Below, piece by piece: positions 1 to 6,967 of a DNA stretch of 13,887 nucleotides (positions are counted from its first letter, which is position 1; each line of letters starts with the position of its first letter). The notes under the pieces are model-generated. The model did not search any database. It had not been told where the DNA came from and saw nothing but the letters and a program-made list of their open reading frames with translations. The stretch is from assembly GCA_030038885.1 (NCBI GenBank), contig JASHQY010000119.1:1-13887 (forward strand), written 5' to 3'. Position numbers and translations under genes: made by a program. Source of the DNA: Thermoplasmata archaeon. Its GTDB lineage: Archaea; Thermoplasmatota; Thermoplasmata; Lutacidiplasmatales; UBA184.

Positions 1-1000
1 GCGCGCGGGCGGCGCGTTCCGCCTCCCAGAGCTCGCGGCCCAGCCGCAGCGCGGCCGCCTCGAGCGGAGCGCGCCCCTCGCGGGCCGCCCCGAGTGCCCG
101 ACTCCGCTGCGAGCGCGAGAAGTCCGCCCATCGGTACGCGACCCCGACGGTCGCGTAGCGGAGCTCCTCGGTCGCGAGGCCTTCGGCGAGATCGTGCGCG
201 AGCTCGCGCAGCGCGGGCTCGACGGTCTCCCACCGGTCCGCGTCCTCGAGGAACGTGCGATCGGTCGACCGCGACCTCGGCCCGGACGGCGCGTCGACCG
301 GATCCGTCCCCTGACCGCGCGCGATCTGGACCCAGGCGCGCGCCCCGGGCCCGAGGTGGTGGGCGAGGTCGGCGGGCCGTTGCGCCGCGAGCTCGCCGAT
401 CGTCGCGACCCCCGCGGCTCGGAACAGCGCCTCGGTCTTCGGACCGACCCCGGGGATCGCGCGGACCGGCAGCGGCGCGAGGAACTCGGCCTCCGTGCCG
501 GGAGGGACGACCACGATCCCCCCGGGCTTCGCGCGATCGGTCGCGATCTTCGCGACCGTGCGGGTCGTCGCGGCTCCGACCGAGGCCGGCAGGCGGAGCT
601 CGTCGCGGAGCGCGGCCTGGATGCGCTGCGCGACCGCGCGGGCGGCGTCCGGCGAATCGAGGTCGAGCGCGAGCGCGGCCTCGTCGATCGAGAGCGGCAC
701 CGGGTCCGGCGCGAAGCGGGCGAGCACCGCGCGCATCTCGTCGGCGACCCGGGCGTACTTCGGATGATCCGGGGGGATCCAGATCGCCGTCGGGCAGAGC
801 CGGGCCGCCCGGGCGGCCGGCTGGGCGCTGTGGACGCCGAACTTCCGCGCCTCGTAGCTCGCCGAGAGCACGACCCCGCGGGTCGGGCCGGCGGTCGGCG
901 GCGGCCCAACGATCACCGGCTGGCCGACGAGCTCCGGCCGCTCGCGGAGCTCGCACGCGACGTAGTACGCGTCGAGGTCGACGTAGATCGTCCACCGCAT
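1..1000 (-). CDS. dinB: Y-family DNA polymerase IV (DinB/Dpo4-like), C-terminus beyond the window
   Basis: Translesion DNA polymerase that copies past damaged bases. Translating the minus strand from the ATG at 1000-998 gives an uninterrupted frame to the left edge (333 codons), so only the C-terminal tail is missing. Visible Y-family features, in order: N-terminal YVDLDAYY with metal-binding D8 and a probable steric-gate Tyr at about 13; ASYEARKFGV of the fingers; SIDEAAL with catalytic D106 and E107; LPASVGAATTRTVAKIA; the helix-hairpin-helix IPGVGPKT of the thumb; then a little-finger region with a SRSTDRTF-like segment. The positions match Dpo4 (D7, D105, E106), so the enzyme should be active. 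A terminal PCNA-binding box cannot be judged. It lies 53 bases downstream of a KaiC-like ATPase on the same strand, so co-transcription is plausible. Confidence 0.95.
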   Translation of the reverse strand, partial: MRWTIYVDLDAYYVACELRERPELVGQPVIVGPPPTAGPTRGVVLSASYEARKFGVHSAQPAARAARLCPTAIWIPPDHPKYARVADEMRAVLARFAPDPVPLSIDEAALALDLDSPDAARAVAQRIQAALRDELRLPASVGAATTRTVAKIATDRAKPGGIVVVPPGTEAEFLAPLPVRAIPGVGPKTEALFRAAGVATIGELAAQRPADLAHHLGPGARAWVQIARGQGTDPVDAPSGPRSRSTDRTFLEDADRWETVEPALRELAHDLAEGLATEELRYATVGVAYRWADFSRSQRSRALGAAREGRAPLEAAALRLGRELWEAERAARA

Positions 1001-1010
1001 GCGGCCGGCC

Positions 1011-1028
1011 CCGGGCCGCGAGGCCCGG
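1011..1028. other. GC-only inverted repeat (hairpin) between the KaiC-like gene and dinB
   Basis: Seven-base arms CCGGGCC (1011-1017) and GGCCCGG (1022-1028) flank a four-base loop in the 53-base gap between the two minus-strand genes. There is no T-run after it, so it does not look like a canonical terminator. It could attenuate or stabilise a shared transcript, or be a chance product of the extreme GC content. Confidence 0.3.
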
Positions 1029-1053
1029 CCGCGACTTGGAGTTTCCTCCGCCG

Positions 1054-1779
1054 CTAGGCGCCGCCGAAATCGACCGCCTTCGCGTCGACCGTGATCCCGG
1101 TCGGACCGATCGAGTACGGCTGGACCGTGCGCGCGTGGGCGGTGCGCCGCATCTTGAGGATCCGCAGGGCGAGGCCGACGCGGTGGCCGTCGGGACCGGT
1201 GCTGTACCCGAGCAGCAGCACGCCGTCGGAGACGTACTCGGAGAGCCCGTCCCGGCTGACCTCGGGGTGCAGCGGATCCGCCTCGGCGGTCAGCAGCGTC
1301 GTCGCGCCGGCCTGCCGGCACGCGCCGGCGAGCGAGAAGAGGGTCGAGCGCCGGCTCGGCTCGTCGTCGCTCAGCATGTTCAGGAGGGAGACCGAATCGA
1401 CCACGATCCGCTGGGCCCCGAGACCCGAGAGCTCCTTGCCCAGCTCGCCCTGGACGCGGTGCAGGCTCTGGCGGGTCTCGCGCGGGTCGAGGCGGACGAC
1501 CTTCAGCGTCCCCTGCTCGACCGCCGCGTCGACCGGCCAGCGGAACTGGCGCGCGCTGTCGAGGAGCTGCGGAAGGTCCTCCTCGAGCGAGAGGAACACG
1601 CCCTTCTCCCCGGCCGCCGCGCCGGCGAGGAGGAACTGGAGGCCGAGGCAGGTCTTCCCGGTGCCGGGGAGCCCGGTCACGAGCACGACGTGGCCGTGCG
1701 GAAAGCCCCCGCCGAGCATCTCGTCGAGCCCCGCGACCCCCGTCGGGACCTTCGCGGACGCGCGCTCAGACGCGCTCAT
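1054..1779 (-). CDS. KaiC/RAD55-family RecA-fold ATPase (intact nucleotide site)
   Basis: A 241-residue single-domain ATPase of the KaiC/GvpD/RAD55 group (COG0467). It opens with the family signature VPTGVAGLDEMLGGG (11-25). Walker A is GLPGTGKT (36-43), the LSLEED segment carries the paired acidic residues E66-E67 seen in KaiC domains, and Walker B is RIVVDSVSLL with D128. The length is that of one KaiC domain, with no extra HTH or DNA-binding region. The ATG lies inside the end of the upstream degenerate paralogue (14-base overlap, no clear Shine-Dalgarno), which points to translational coupling and equal dosage. It is expected to be a cytoplasmic oligomeric ATPase. Specific targets of archaeal members are mostly unknown; recombination, signalling and motility roles all occur. 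Family assignment is firm; the cellular role is open. Confidence 0.9.
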   Translation of the reverse strand: MSASERASAKVPTGVAGLDEMLGGGFPHGHVVLVTGLPGTGKTCLGLQFLLAGAAAGEKGVFLSLEEDLPQLLDSARQFRWPVDAAVEQGTLKVVRLDPRETRQSLHRVQGELGKELSGLGAQRIVVDSVSLLNMLSDDEPSRRSTLFSLAGACRQAGATTLLTAEADPLHPEVSRDGLSEYVSDGVLLLGYSTGPDGHRVGLALRILKMRRTAHARTVQPYSIGPTGITVDAKAVDFGGA

Positions 1780-2683
1780 ACTGGGTGGTCACCAGCCCGT
1801 TCTTCGCGTTGACGCGGATGACGAACCGCCCCTGCTGCTCCGCCGGAAGGCGGGAGAGGACCGGCATGAACTTCTCGATCAGCATCGCGCGCTGGCGGTG
1901 CGAGTGCGTCGGGCTCACCATCCAGCTGAAGTGGAGCACGCCGTCGACCGAATCCATGACCGCCTGCTCGATCGCGGGCGGTGCGACGCCCTCCGACAGG
2001 AGGAGGTAGACGAGTCCGCCCCACTCCTTCGCGCGGCGGCGCAGGCCCTTCGCGAACGTCAGGACGTCCGCCCCGTCCACCCCCCGGCGGACCAGCAGAT
2101 CGGTCAGCGAGTCGATGATCACGAGGTGGTTCTCGCCGCTCTCCTCCACGGCGTTCGCGAGGGCGTGCAGGGGACCCTCGTCCGGCGCGGCCTGAGCGGG
2201 GGCGCCCGAGAGCAGCGAGCGCGGGAGCGACGACCACGAGGTCGGGACCGGGGTATCGGCGAAGTACGACGAGGAGACGTCGCGGAACGTGAGGTGCCGG
2301 TCGAGCACGCCCGGATACGAGCCGTCGAAGGCCCCCCGCAGCTCCCCCATCACCTGCTCGCGCGATCGGCTCGTGCTGACGTAGACGACCGACTCGGGAA
2401 TGACGAACGGTCCCTTCGCGTTCCCGAGGTAGAACTCGTGCAGTCGGGGGTCGTCGTAGCGGAGCATCAGGTGGACGGCGGAGGTGAGCGCGAACTCCTG
2501 GTGCCCGGCACCGGCCGCGCCGAACAGGAGCACGACCGAACCCGCCGGCAGGCCCCCGGTGAGGAAGTCGAAGTCCGGCACCCCCGTCGGCACGCGCGCG
2601 GCCGAAACGGCCGCCTCCCGAGGGGGGGTCCGGGGCGGGACCGGACCGGGAAAGTAGAACGGGCGTGGTGACTCCGTCGCCAT
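1766..2683 (-). CDS. RecA/KaiC-fold protein with degenerate ATP site (predicted pseudo-ATPase)
   Basis: A 305-residue protein of the same superfamily as its downstream neighbour. An N-terminal Pro-rich stretch (1-30) leads into VPTGVPDFDFLTGGLPAGSV (31-50), the KaiC-type opening. The Walker A position reads GAAGAGHQEF (55-64): the glycines are kept but the Lys-Thr/Ser is His61-Gln62. The paired glutamates of active KaiC domains are also missing; the matching strand reads VVYVSTSRSREQV (99-111). A Walker B-like VIIDSLTDLL with D191 remains. It is therefore probably a structural or regulatory partner rather than an ATPase. From memory, some haloarchaeal RAD55-like proteins carry similarly altered P-loops, which I could not check. 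The start at ATG 2683 is 41 bases after truD; upstream extensions of the frame are Arg/Pro-rich shadow sequence. The stop lies inside the next gene. Confidence 0.85.
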   Translation of the reverse strand: MATESPRPFYFPGPVPPRTPPREAAVSAARVPTGVPDFDFLTGGLPAGSVVLLFGAAGAGHQEFALTSAVHLMLRYDDPRLHEFYLGNAKGPFVIPESVVYVSTSRSREQVMGELRGAFDGSYPGVLDRHLTFRDVSSSYFADTPVPTSWSSLPRSLLSGAPAQAAPDEGPLHALANAVEESGENHLVIIDSLTDLLVRRGVDGADVLTFAKGLRRRAKEWGGLVYLLLSEGVAPPAIEQAVMDSVDGVLHFSWMVSPTHSHRQRAMLIEKFMPVLSRLPAEQQGRFVIRVNAKNGLVTTQYERV

Positions 2684-2724
2684 TGAGGGACCCGCCCCGG
2701 GCCGTTCGAGCGGGTCGAGAGGTA

Positions 2725-4086
2725 TTAGAAGGCTCGGCTCGACCGGTCCGGGACCGGCACGGCGCTCGCGTCGTTCTTCAGGAACTCCCGCAGGACGACC
2801 GTCGCGTAGGCTCCCTTCGGCAGCGCGAACCGGAACCGCACCCGCGCGGCGTCGGCCTCGGTCGAGATCGGCGGGGTCGGGACGAGGAGCGGTCGCCAGG
2901 CGCCTCGGCTGGCGATCTCGGGCGTCCGCGGCAGGCGGAACATCGCGCGGTCGACCCCTTCGGCGGCCAGCACCTCCTCGAGAAGACGGCCCGGCGCGCC
3001 GACCGGCGCCGGGGTCTCGAACCCCACCAGCGGCCCGGCGGTCAGCGCCCGTCCGCGGGCGACCAGCTCGCGGCACTCCCCGAGGTTGTCGCCGGCCACC
3101 GGGACCGCCTCGGGTCCTCGGGCGGTGCCGTCGCGCGCGAGCCGAACGACGTGATCCCCCTCGACCGGCTCGGCCAGCGAGATCCCGGCGGCGTGGCGGC
3201 GGCTCAGCCACCGGTTGAAGAGCAGCGCCTGGAACGCGTGGACGAACAGCGTGCGGAGATCGCGGGAGAGCGCGCGGAACGCGCGCTCGGGAGGGTTCCC
3301 GCGGGCGAGCTGCTCGAGGAGCGTGCGTTCGAACCGGTACTCGGGTGGAAATTCGCGGAGCGCGCGCGCGGCGTCGCGGTGCTCCGCGTAGGCCCGGCGC
3401 GCGTCGTCCCCCGGGCCCTCGACGTGCCCCGGAGGCCGGTCGGAGAGGTACACGTCGACCGCGCGCGCGAGGTCCCCGCGAACGACCCATCGTCCGACCT
3501 CGTGAGTGATCGGCCGGACTTCGCCGAAGCGCTGCGGACCGAAGAAGTTCGGGATCCCGCCCCCGCGGCGCAGCTCGTCCGCGACCCGCCGGAACGCTTC
3601 GTTCGCGCGCGCGGGCTCGCACGCCAGCTCCCCGACCGTGAGGTCGAACACGTTCCCGTAATGATGGCCCAGGACGAGCCCGTCGCGCGCCCGGTACGCC
3701 TCCCGGAGCGTGACGTCCCGCAGCCCGAGGTCGACCGGGACCTCCGTGCCCCGGTACGAGAACAGGCGCTCGGAGACCGCGCGGCGGTCCTTGGTGCCCG
3801 CCCAGCGGACCGAGTGCGGCGGGAGCGAGAGTCGCCGCGCGATCGCGGCGGCGAGCTCGTGCTGCTCCCAGTCCCGGCTCTCGATGCGCAGCACAACGTG
3901 GCGGCCCTGCGGGTCGGGCAGCGGGTAGCTCGACACTTCCGTGACGCGGAAGTCCTCGGCGGCGGTCTTCAGCCGGCCCGGAGTCCCCGGCGCCGAGGTC
4001 GCGTAGAACTCGAGGCCGAGCTCGAGCTCCGCCGGCGGCGGCCGCCAGCGTTCTATCGGGAGGGATCCCACCACGGGACCGGCCAT
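2725..4086 (-). CDS. truD: tRNA pseudouridine synthase TruD/Pus7 family
   Basis: Converts a uridine in tRNA to pseudouridine (position 13 in characterised bacterial and archaeal members). The 453-residue product has the TruD order: an N-terminal GRLKTAAEDFRVTEV segment (37-51); the catalytic motif WAGTKDRRAVSE with Asp100; the diagnostic IPNFFGPQRFG motif (178-188); then a long insertion domain and a C-terminal catalytic half ending in LPKGAYATVVLREFL. The size suits archaeal TruD, which is longer than the bacterial enzyme. The frame stays open to an ATG at 4221, but those 45 extra residues are low-complexity and do not resemble a TruD N-terminus. The ATG at 4086 places the conserved core correctly and has GGAGG three bases upstream. 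It leads a minus-strand gene string with the two KaiC-like proteins and dinB. Confidence 0.95.
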   Translation of the reverse strand: MAGPVVGSLPIERWRPPPAELELGLEFYATSAPGTPGRLKTAAEDFRVTEVSSYPLPDPQGRHVVLRIESRDWEQHELAAAIARRLSLPPHSVRWAGTKDRRAVSERLFSYRGTEVPVDLGLRDVTLREAYRARDGLVLGHHYGNVFDLTVGELACEPARANEAFRRVADELRRGGGIPNFFGPQRFGEVRPITHEVGRWVVRGDLARAVDVYLSDRPPGHVEGPGDDARRAYAEHRDAARALREFPPEYRFERTLLEQLARGNPPERAFRALSRDLRTLFVHAFQALLFNRWLSRRHAAGISLAEPVEGDHVVRLARDGTARGPEAVPVAGDNLGECRELVARGRALTAGPLVGFETPAPVGAPGRLLEEVLAAEGVDRAMFRLPRTPEIASRGAWRPLLVPTPPISTEADAARVRFRFALPKGAYATVVLREFLKNDASAVPVPDRSSRAF

Positions 4087-4089
4087 GCC

Positions 4090-4094
4090 CCTCC
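4090..4094 (-). promoter_or_regulatory. Shine-Dalgarno-like GGAGG supporting the truD start
   Basis: On the minus strand GGAGG ends three bases before the ATG at 4086. The spacing is a little short, but the site favours this start over the ATG at 4221. Confidence 0.5.
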
Positions 4095-4209
4095 GTGAGT
4101 TGAACCGTTGGGTGCCCCCTCCCGCCGCGCCGGCCGGACGTCGGCCCGCGGGCGCGGGACCCGCGAACGGAATCGATCCGACCGGAGCTCGCGCAGCGCG
4201 GCCGCCGAG

Positions 4210-4217
4210 GTTATACT
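4210..4217 (+). promoter_or_regulatory. TATA-like box GTTATACT ahead of the orphan gene
   Basis: An isolated A/T-rich element in GC-rich DNA, 55 bases before the ATG at 4269. It predicts transcription starting near 4240 and a leader of about 30 bases. Read on the other strand it is AGTATAAC and could also serve truD, with a leader of roughly 100 bases. The 182-base divergent gap 4087-4268 holds nothing else I recognise. Confidence 0.5.
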
Positions 4218-4268
4218 GCAAGGCAAAGGCGCTTAGGGGAGGGGGTCGTCCTTGTCGTCGACCCGCCG

Positions 4269-4748
4269 ATGATCCAGGCGACGGCCCGTGTACTCAAGAA
4301 CGTCATCGAGATCCGCGTCGGCGAGCTGCTCTGGGAGGGTCGCCCGGTCCAGTCCGCCCAGGAAGGTCTCGGGAGCCGGGTCGCCGCGCTCTTCTCCACT
4401 GAGTACCACACCTACGTCCCGCCGGAGATGGACCGGGTCCACTCGACCGTGACGTATCACCGGAAGAACGACGAGCTCCGGATCCACGTCGGCGACCAGA
4501 CGTGGAGGACGGTCGCGACGACGTTCGGCCCGATGACGATCGACTACCACGGGGTCCACTACACGATCAACGAGCGGCTCACCGGCCGGTTCGTCGTGCT
4601 CCGGGGCATCGACCCGGTCGGCGTCGGCCAGCTCGGGTTCCGGTCGTGCACGATCCAGGACTACCCCCCCGAGCTCGAGCCGTTCCTCGCGAACCTCGCG
4701 CTCGGCTACGTGATCCGCACGCTCGCCTGGGAGATGATCTTCGCGTAG
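4269..4748 (+). CDS. Conserved-looking hypothetical protein, 159 aa
   Basis: I do not recognise this protein. It is 159 residues, mixed polar and hydrophobic, with no cysteine cluster, P-loop or obvious catalytic motif. The middle (about 55-120) alternates like beta strands (STVTYHRKNDELRIHV, GMTIDY-type segments, RFVVLRG), and the last 25 residues (FLANLALGYVIRTLAWEMIFA) look like an amphipathic or hydrophobic helix. A beta-rich body followed by a hydrophobic terminal helix is faintly reminiscent of tubby/scramblase-like (LOR) folds, but that is a guess. Codon use is like its neighbours. No alternative ATG, GTG or TTG lies in frame between the TATA-like box and ATG 4269, so the start is secure. 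It converges on the MFS gene with seven bases between the stops. Confidence 0.8.
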   Translation: MIQATARVLKNVIEIRVGELLWEGRPVQSAQEGLGSRVAALFSTEYHTYVPPEMDRVHSTVTYHRKNDELRIHVGDQTWRTVATTFGPMTIDYHGVHYTINERLTGRFVVLRGIDPVGVGQLGFRSCTIQDYPPELEPFLANLALGYVIRTLAWEMIFA

Positions 4749-4755
4749 CGGGCCG

Positions 4756-6168
4756 CTACCCCCAGGGCCGCGGCGGGGGCTGCCGCGGGGGACGGGGCAC
4801 GGTCGCGCGCATGCTGCGGGCGAGCGGATGCCGGTGCGCGGCGGCGTGGGACATCTGGAAGATGTGGTACGGGATCGGGACGAGCAGGAGGCCGCCGATC
4901 ACGACCACGGACGCCGCGACCGAGTACGCGAGGTCGACCCCGAAGGTCGCGTAGAGCCACCCGCCGAGCAGCGTCCCGATGAGCCCTCCCGCCCCCGCGA
5001 TCGCGCTGTAGAGCCCGAGCGCCCGGCCGCGGGCGGACCGGCCGACGAGCCGGACGAGGAACAGGGTACTCGCGGTGCTGATGAACGCCCAGCTGACGCC
5101 GAGGAGCCCGTTGAGCAGCGTCAGCCAGCCGAGGAGCGCCGGGCTTCCGAGGCCGAAGAGGACGTAGAGCGGGCCCCACAGGAACAGGAGCATCAGGCCG
5201 ACCCGGGCGCCGAGCGATTCCAGGAAGACCCCCTTCGGCGAGTGCTTGTCGACGGCCTTGCCCGAGTGGAAGAACAGCGCGGTCGACGCGGCCGCCGCGC
5301 CGAGGTAGACGATGAACACGCCGGCGTCCGTGAACCGGGCGTCCTGCCACAGGAACACCGGGAACGGCCCGTAGAAGATGTCGAAGCCGACGCTCATCAC
5401 CCCGAGCGCGGCGAGGAACAGGAGCTCCTTTCCGGGGAGGCGCTCCGCGTTCGAGCGCGTGAGGTCGATCACGCCGACGACCCGGGTCCGGAGCTGGCGG
5501 ACCCGCTCGTTGATGCTGCGGTGCAGGTGAAGCAGGTCGGCGACCGCGCGGCGCTCGATCCGGCGGTTCGGCTCCTCGATCCACGCCCACGCGATGCCGG
5601 CCGACAGAAGCGCGAGCCCGCCCGAGAGGATCAGGAGCGCGGTCATCCCGTGGATGACGTTCTCGTTCGCCCCGAGGACGAACAGCCAGACGAAGCCGAG
5701 CGCGAGCCCGATCGTCGTGCCGAGGCCGGAGATCAGCCCGAAGAAGCCGATGTCCCGCGGCCACCAGCGCTTGTGGCGCGTCTCGAGCAGGAGCATCGTC
5801 CCGATCGGGGCGCTCGCCGCCGACGCGAGCCCCTCGACGATGTTCAGCCAGAAGTACGTCAGGATGTCGTGCGCGAGCGCGATCGCGATGATCGCGAGCC
5901 CCGTCGCGAGGAACGAACCGACCAGGAAGTACTTCCGGTGCGCGACCCGGTCCGAGAGGTTGCCCCACAGGATCGTGAACGGCACCTGGCTCATCGCGGA
6001 CGCCGCGATGATGATCGTGACCGCGAACGGCGAGGCGTAGAACTTCTGCAGCGCGAGGAGCGGGATCAGCGGCGCCGCGATCCCGTCGGAGATCGCGAGC
6101 GGGAGGTAGGCGAGGAACCAGAGATCGCTGCTGGACGGCCGGATCTTGGTCTGGGCCTTGATGTCCAT
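4756..6168 (-). CDS. Major facilitator superfamily (MFS) transporter
   Basis: A 470-residue integral membrane protein with about twelve predicted membrane spans, the normal MFS length. MFS motif A is clear between TM2 and TM3: GNLSDRVAHRK (69-79), with D73, R74, R78 and K79. The first span starts near residue 15 (SDLWFLAYLPLAISDGIAAPLIPLLAL). A basic central loop (about 200-245, rich in Arg and His) separates the two halves. A Gly-rich helix (ALGLYSAIAGAGGLIGTLLGG) lies near the C-terminus, and the tail after about 440 is His-, Pro- and Arg-rich and cytoplasmic. MFS carriers move small solutes or drugs using ion gradients; nothing in the sequence or the neighbours identifies the substrate. 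It stands alone, with a TATA-like box about 50 bases upstream. Confidence 0.93.
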   Translation of the reverse strand: MDIKAQTKIRPSSSDLWFLAYLPLAISDGIAAPLIPLLALQKFYASPFAVTIIIAASAMSQVPFTILWGNLSDRVAHRKYFLVGSFLATGLAIIAIALAHDILTYFWLNIVEGLASAASAPIGTMLLLETRHKRWWPRDIGFFGLISGLGTTIGLALGFVWLFVLGANENVIHGMTALLILSGGLALLSAGIAWAWIEEPNRRIERRAVADLLHLHRSINERVRQLRTRVVGVIDLTRSNAERLPGKELLFLAALGVMSVGFDIFYGPFPVFLWQDARFTDAGVFIVYLGAAAASTALFFHSGKAVDKHSPKGVFLESLGARVGLMLLFLWGPLYVLFGLGSPALLGWLTLLNGLLGVSWAFISTASTLFLVRLVGRSARGRALGLYSAIAGAGGLIGTLLGGWLYATFGVDLAYSVAASVVVIGGLLLVPIPYHIFQMSHAAAHRHPLARSMRATVPRPPRQPPPRPWG

Positions 6169-6217
6169 GAGCGAGCGGCCGGCCCCCCGGGGTGGCGGGA
6201 AGATTCGAGGGGTCGGA

Positions 6218-6226
6218 GGATAAAGG
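6218..6226 (-). promoter_or_regulatory. TATA-like box CCTTTATCC for the MFS gene
   Basis: It is centred about 54 bases before the MFS ATG, in the 124-base gap after the metallopeptidase stop. It predicts a leader of about 28 bases and transcription independent of the upstream gene. Confidence 0.55.
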
Positions 6227-6292
6227 CCGCGTTCTTGTGGAAGGGCGCGACGCTCGCCGACGGTCCCGCGGCGCGCGACGGCGGCCGAACCG

Positions 6293-6874
6293 CTACTTCG
6301 CGGGGACGTTCAGCTCGTGCAGGAGCTCGCGGTGCTCCGCGTCGGAGATCCACTCGACCTTCAGGTAGTCGCGCAGGAACGCGTCGGCGACCCCGAGCGA
6401 CCGCGCTTCCTCGACGACGAAGCGGTACGCCTCGACCTCGGTCCACCGCTTGACGTAGCTGACGCCCGGCTCCCACAGGTTCGCTCCGCCCTGGCGCTGG
6501 CGCACGTGGCAGAGCTCGTGGTAGATGTCCATGAACAGCATCACCGCGGGGCTCTCCCGCAGGTGGTCCATGCCGACCACGATGCAGTCGCGGTCGGGGG
6601 CCACGACCGGCTTCCAGCGGCCCCGGGCCTCCGTCGGGATCTCGTGGGGGGCGACGTACATCCACATGTCCGCGTCGACGACCTCCACGCACGTCTCGCC
6701 GAACAGTCGCGCCCGGCGCTCCGGGTCCGGCTCGAGCCGCCGGGCGGGGGGGAGCGAGTCGAGGCCGGGGAACACTTCGAGCAGCGGGTGCCGACCCGGC
6801 AGGAGGTCGCGCGCGACCCGGAACCCCGGCGGCCCGTCGGGTTCCGGGCGGCGGGGGCGCTTCGCGGCCGGCAT
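6293..6874 (-). CDS. Small HExxH zinc metallopeptidase-like protein
   Basis: A 193-residue soluble protein. The key feature is MDIYHELCHVRQRQGG (115-130), containing HELCH (119-123), the HExxH zinc-binding and catalytic motif. It is followed at about 23 residues by TEVEAYRFVVEEAR (145-158), in which E146 or E148 fits the third zinc ligand of gluzincins. This is the minimal layout of IrrE/SprT/ImmA-like or other compact metallopeptidase domains. The first 15 residues are Lys/Arg/Pro-rich and there is no signal peptide or membrane segment, so it should act in the cytoplasm. Its substrate is unknown. A TATA-like box lies about 29 bases ahead of the ATG, suggesting a leaderless or nearly leaderless mRNA. 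It is divergent from the P1 peptidase gene. Confidence 0.8.
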   Translation of the reverse strand: MPAAKRPRRPEPDGPPGFRVARDLLPGRHPLLEVFPGLDSLPPARRLEPDPERRARLFGETCVEVVDADMWMYVAPHEIPTEARGRWKPVVAPDRDCIVVGMDHLRESPAVMLFMDIYHELCHVRQRQGGANLWEPGVSYVKRWTEVEAYRFVVEEARSLGVADAFLRDYLKVEWISDAEHRELLHELNVPAK

Positions 6875-6897
6875 CGATCGCTACGGAGCGGCCGCGA

Positions 6898-6908
6898 CAG
6901 ATAAAGCC
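6898..6908 (-). promoter_or_regulatory. TATA-like box GGCTTTATCTG for the metallopeptidase gene
   Basis: It is centred about 29 bases before the ATG at 6874 in the 93-base divergent gap, giving almost no leader. Read on the plus strand (CAGATAAAGCC) it might also drive the P1 peptidase, with a leader of about 40 bases. Confidence 0.5.
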
Positions 6909-6967
6909 GGTCGTTCACCGGAGGAACCGGAGGCCACCTCATTTCCTCCCGGGGCCTGGCCGCGTCC

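Noticed and set aside
94..1812. Very long Arg/Pro/Ala-rich reading frame on the plus strand
   Set aside because: It is antisense to dinB and the KaiC-like ATPase, has no domain motif, and has the Arg/Pro-rich composition typical of frames opened by high GC. The same applies to the long frames at 7527-10466 and 11083-13692, except for the nadK part of the latter.
4087..4130. tRNA-like T-loop string GGTTCAACTC on the minus strand
   Set aside because: The flanking bases do not form a T-stem, and no acceptor or anticodon arm can be drawn around it.
4087..4221. N-terminal extension of truD to the ATG at 4221
   Set aside because: The extra 45 residues are Gly/Ala/Arg low-complexity and unlike any TruD N-terminus. 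The ATG at 4086 has a Shine-Dalgarno-like site and fits the family length.
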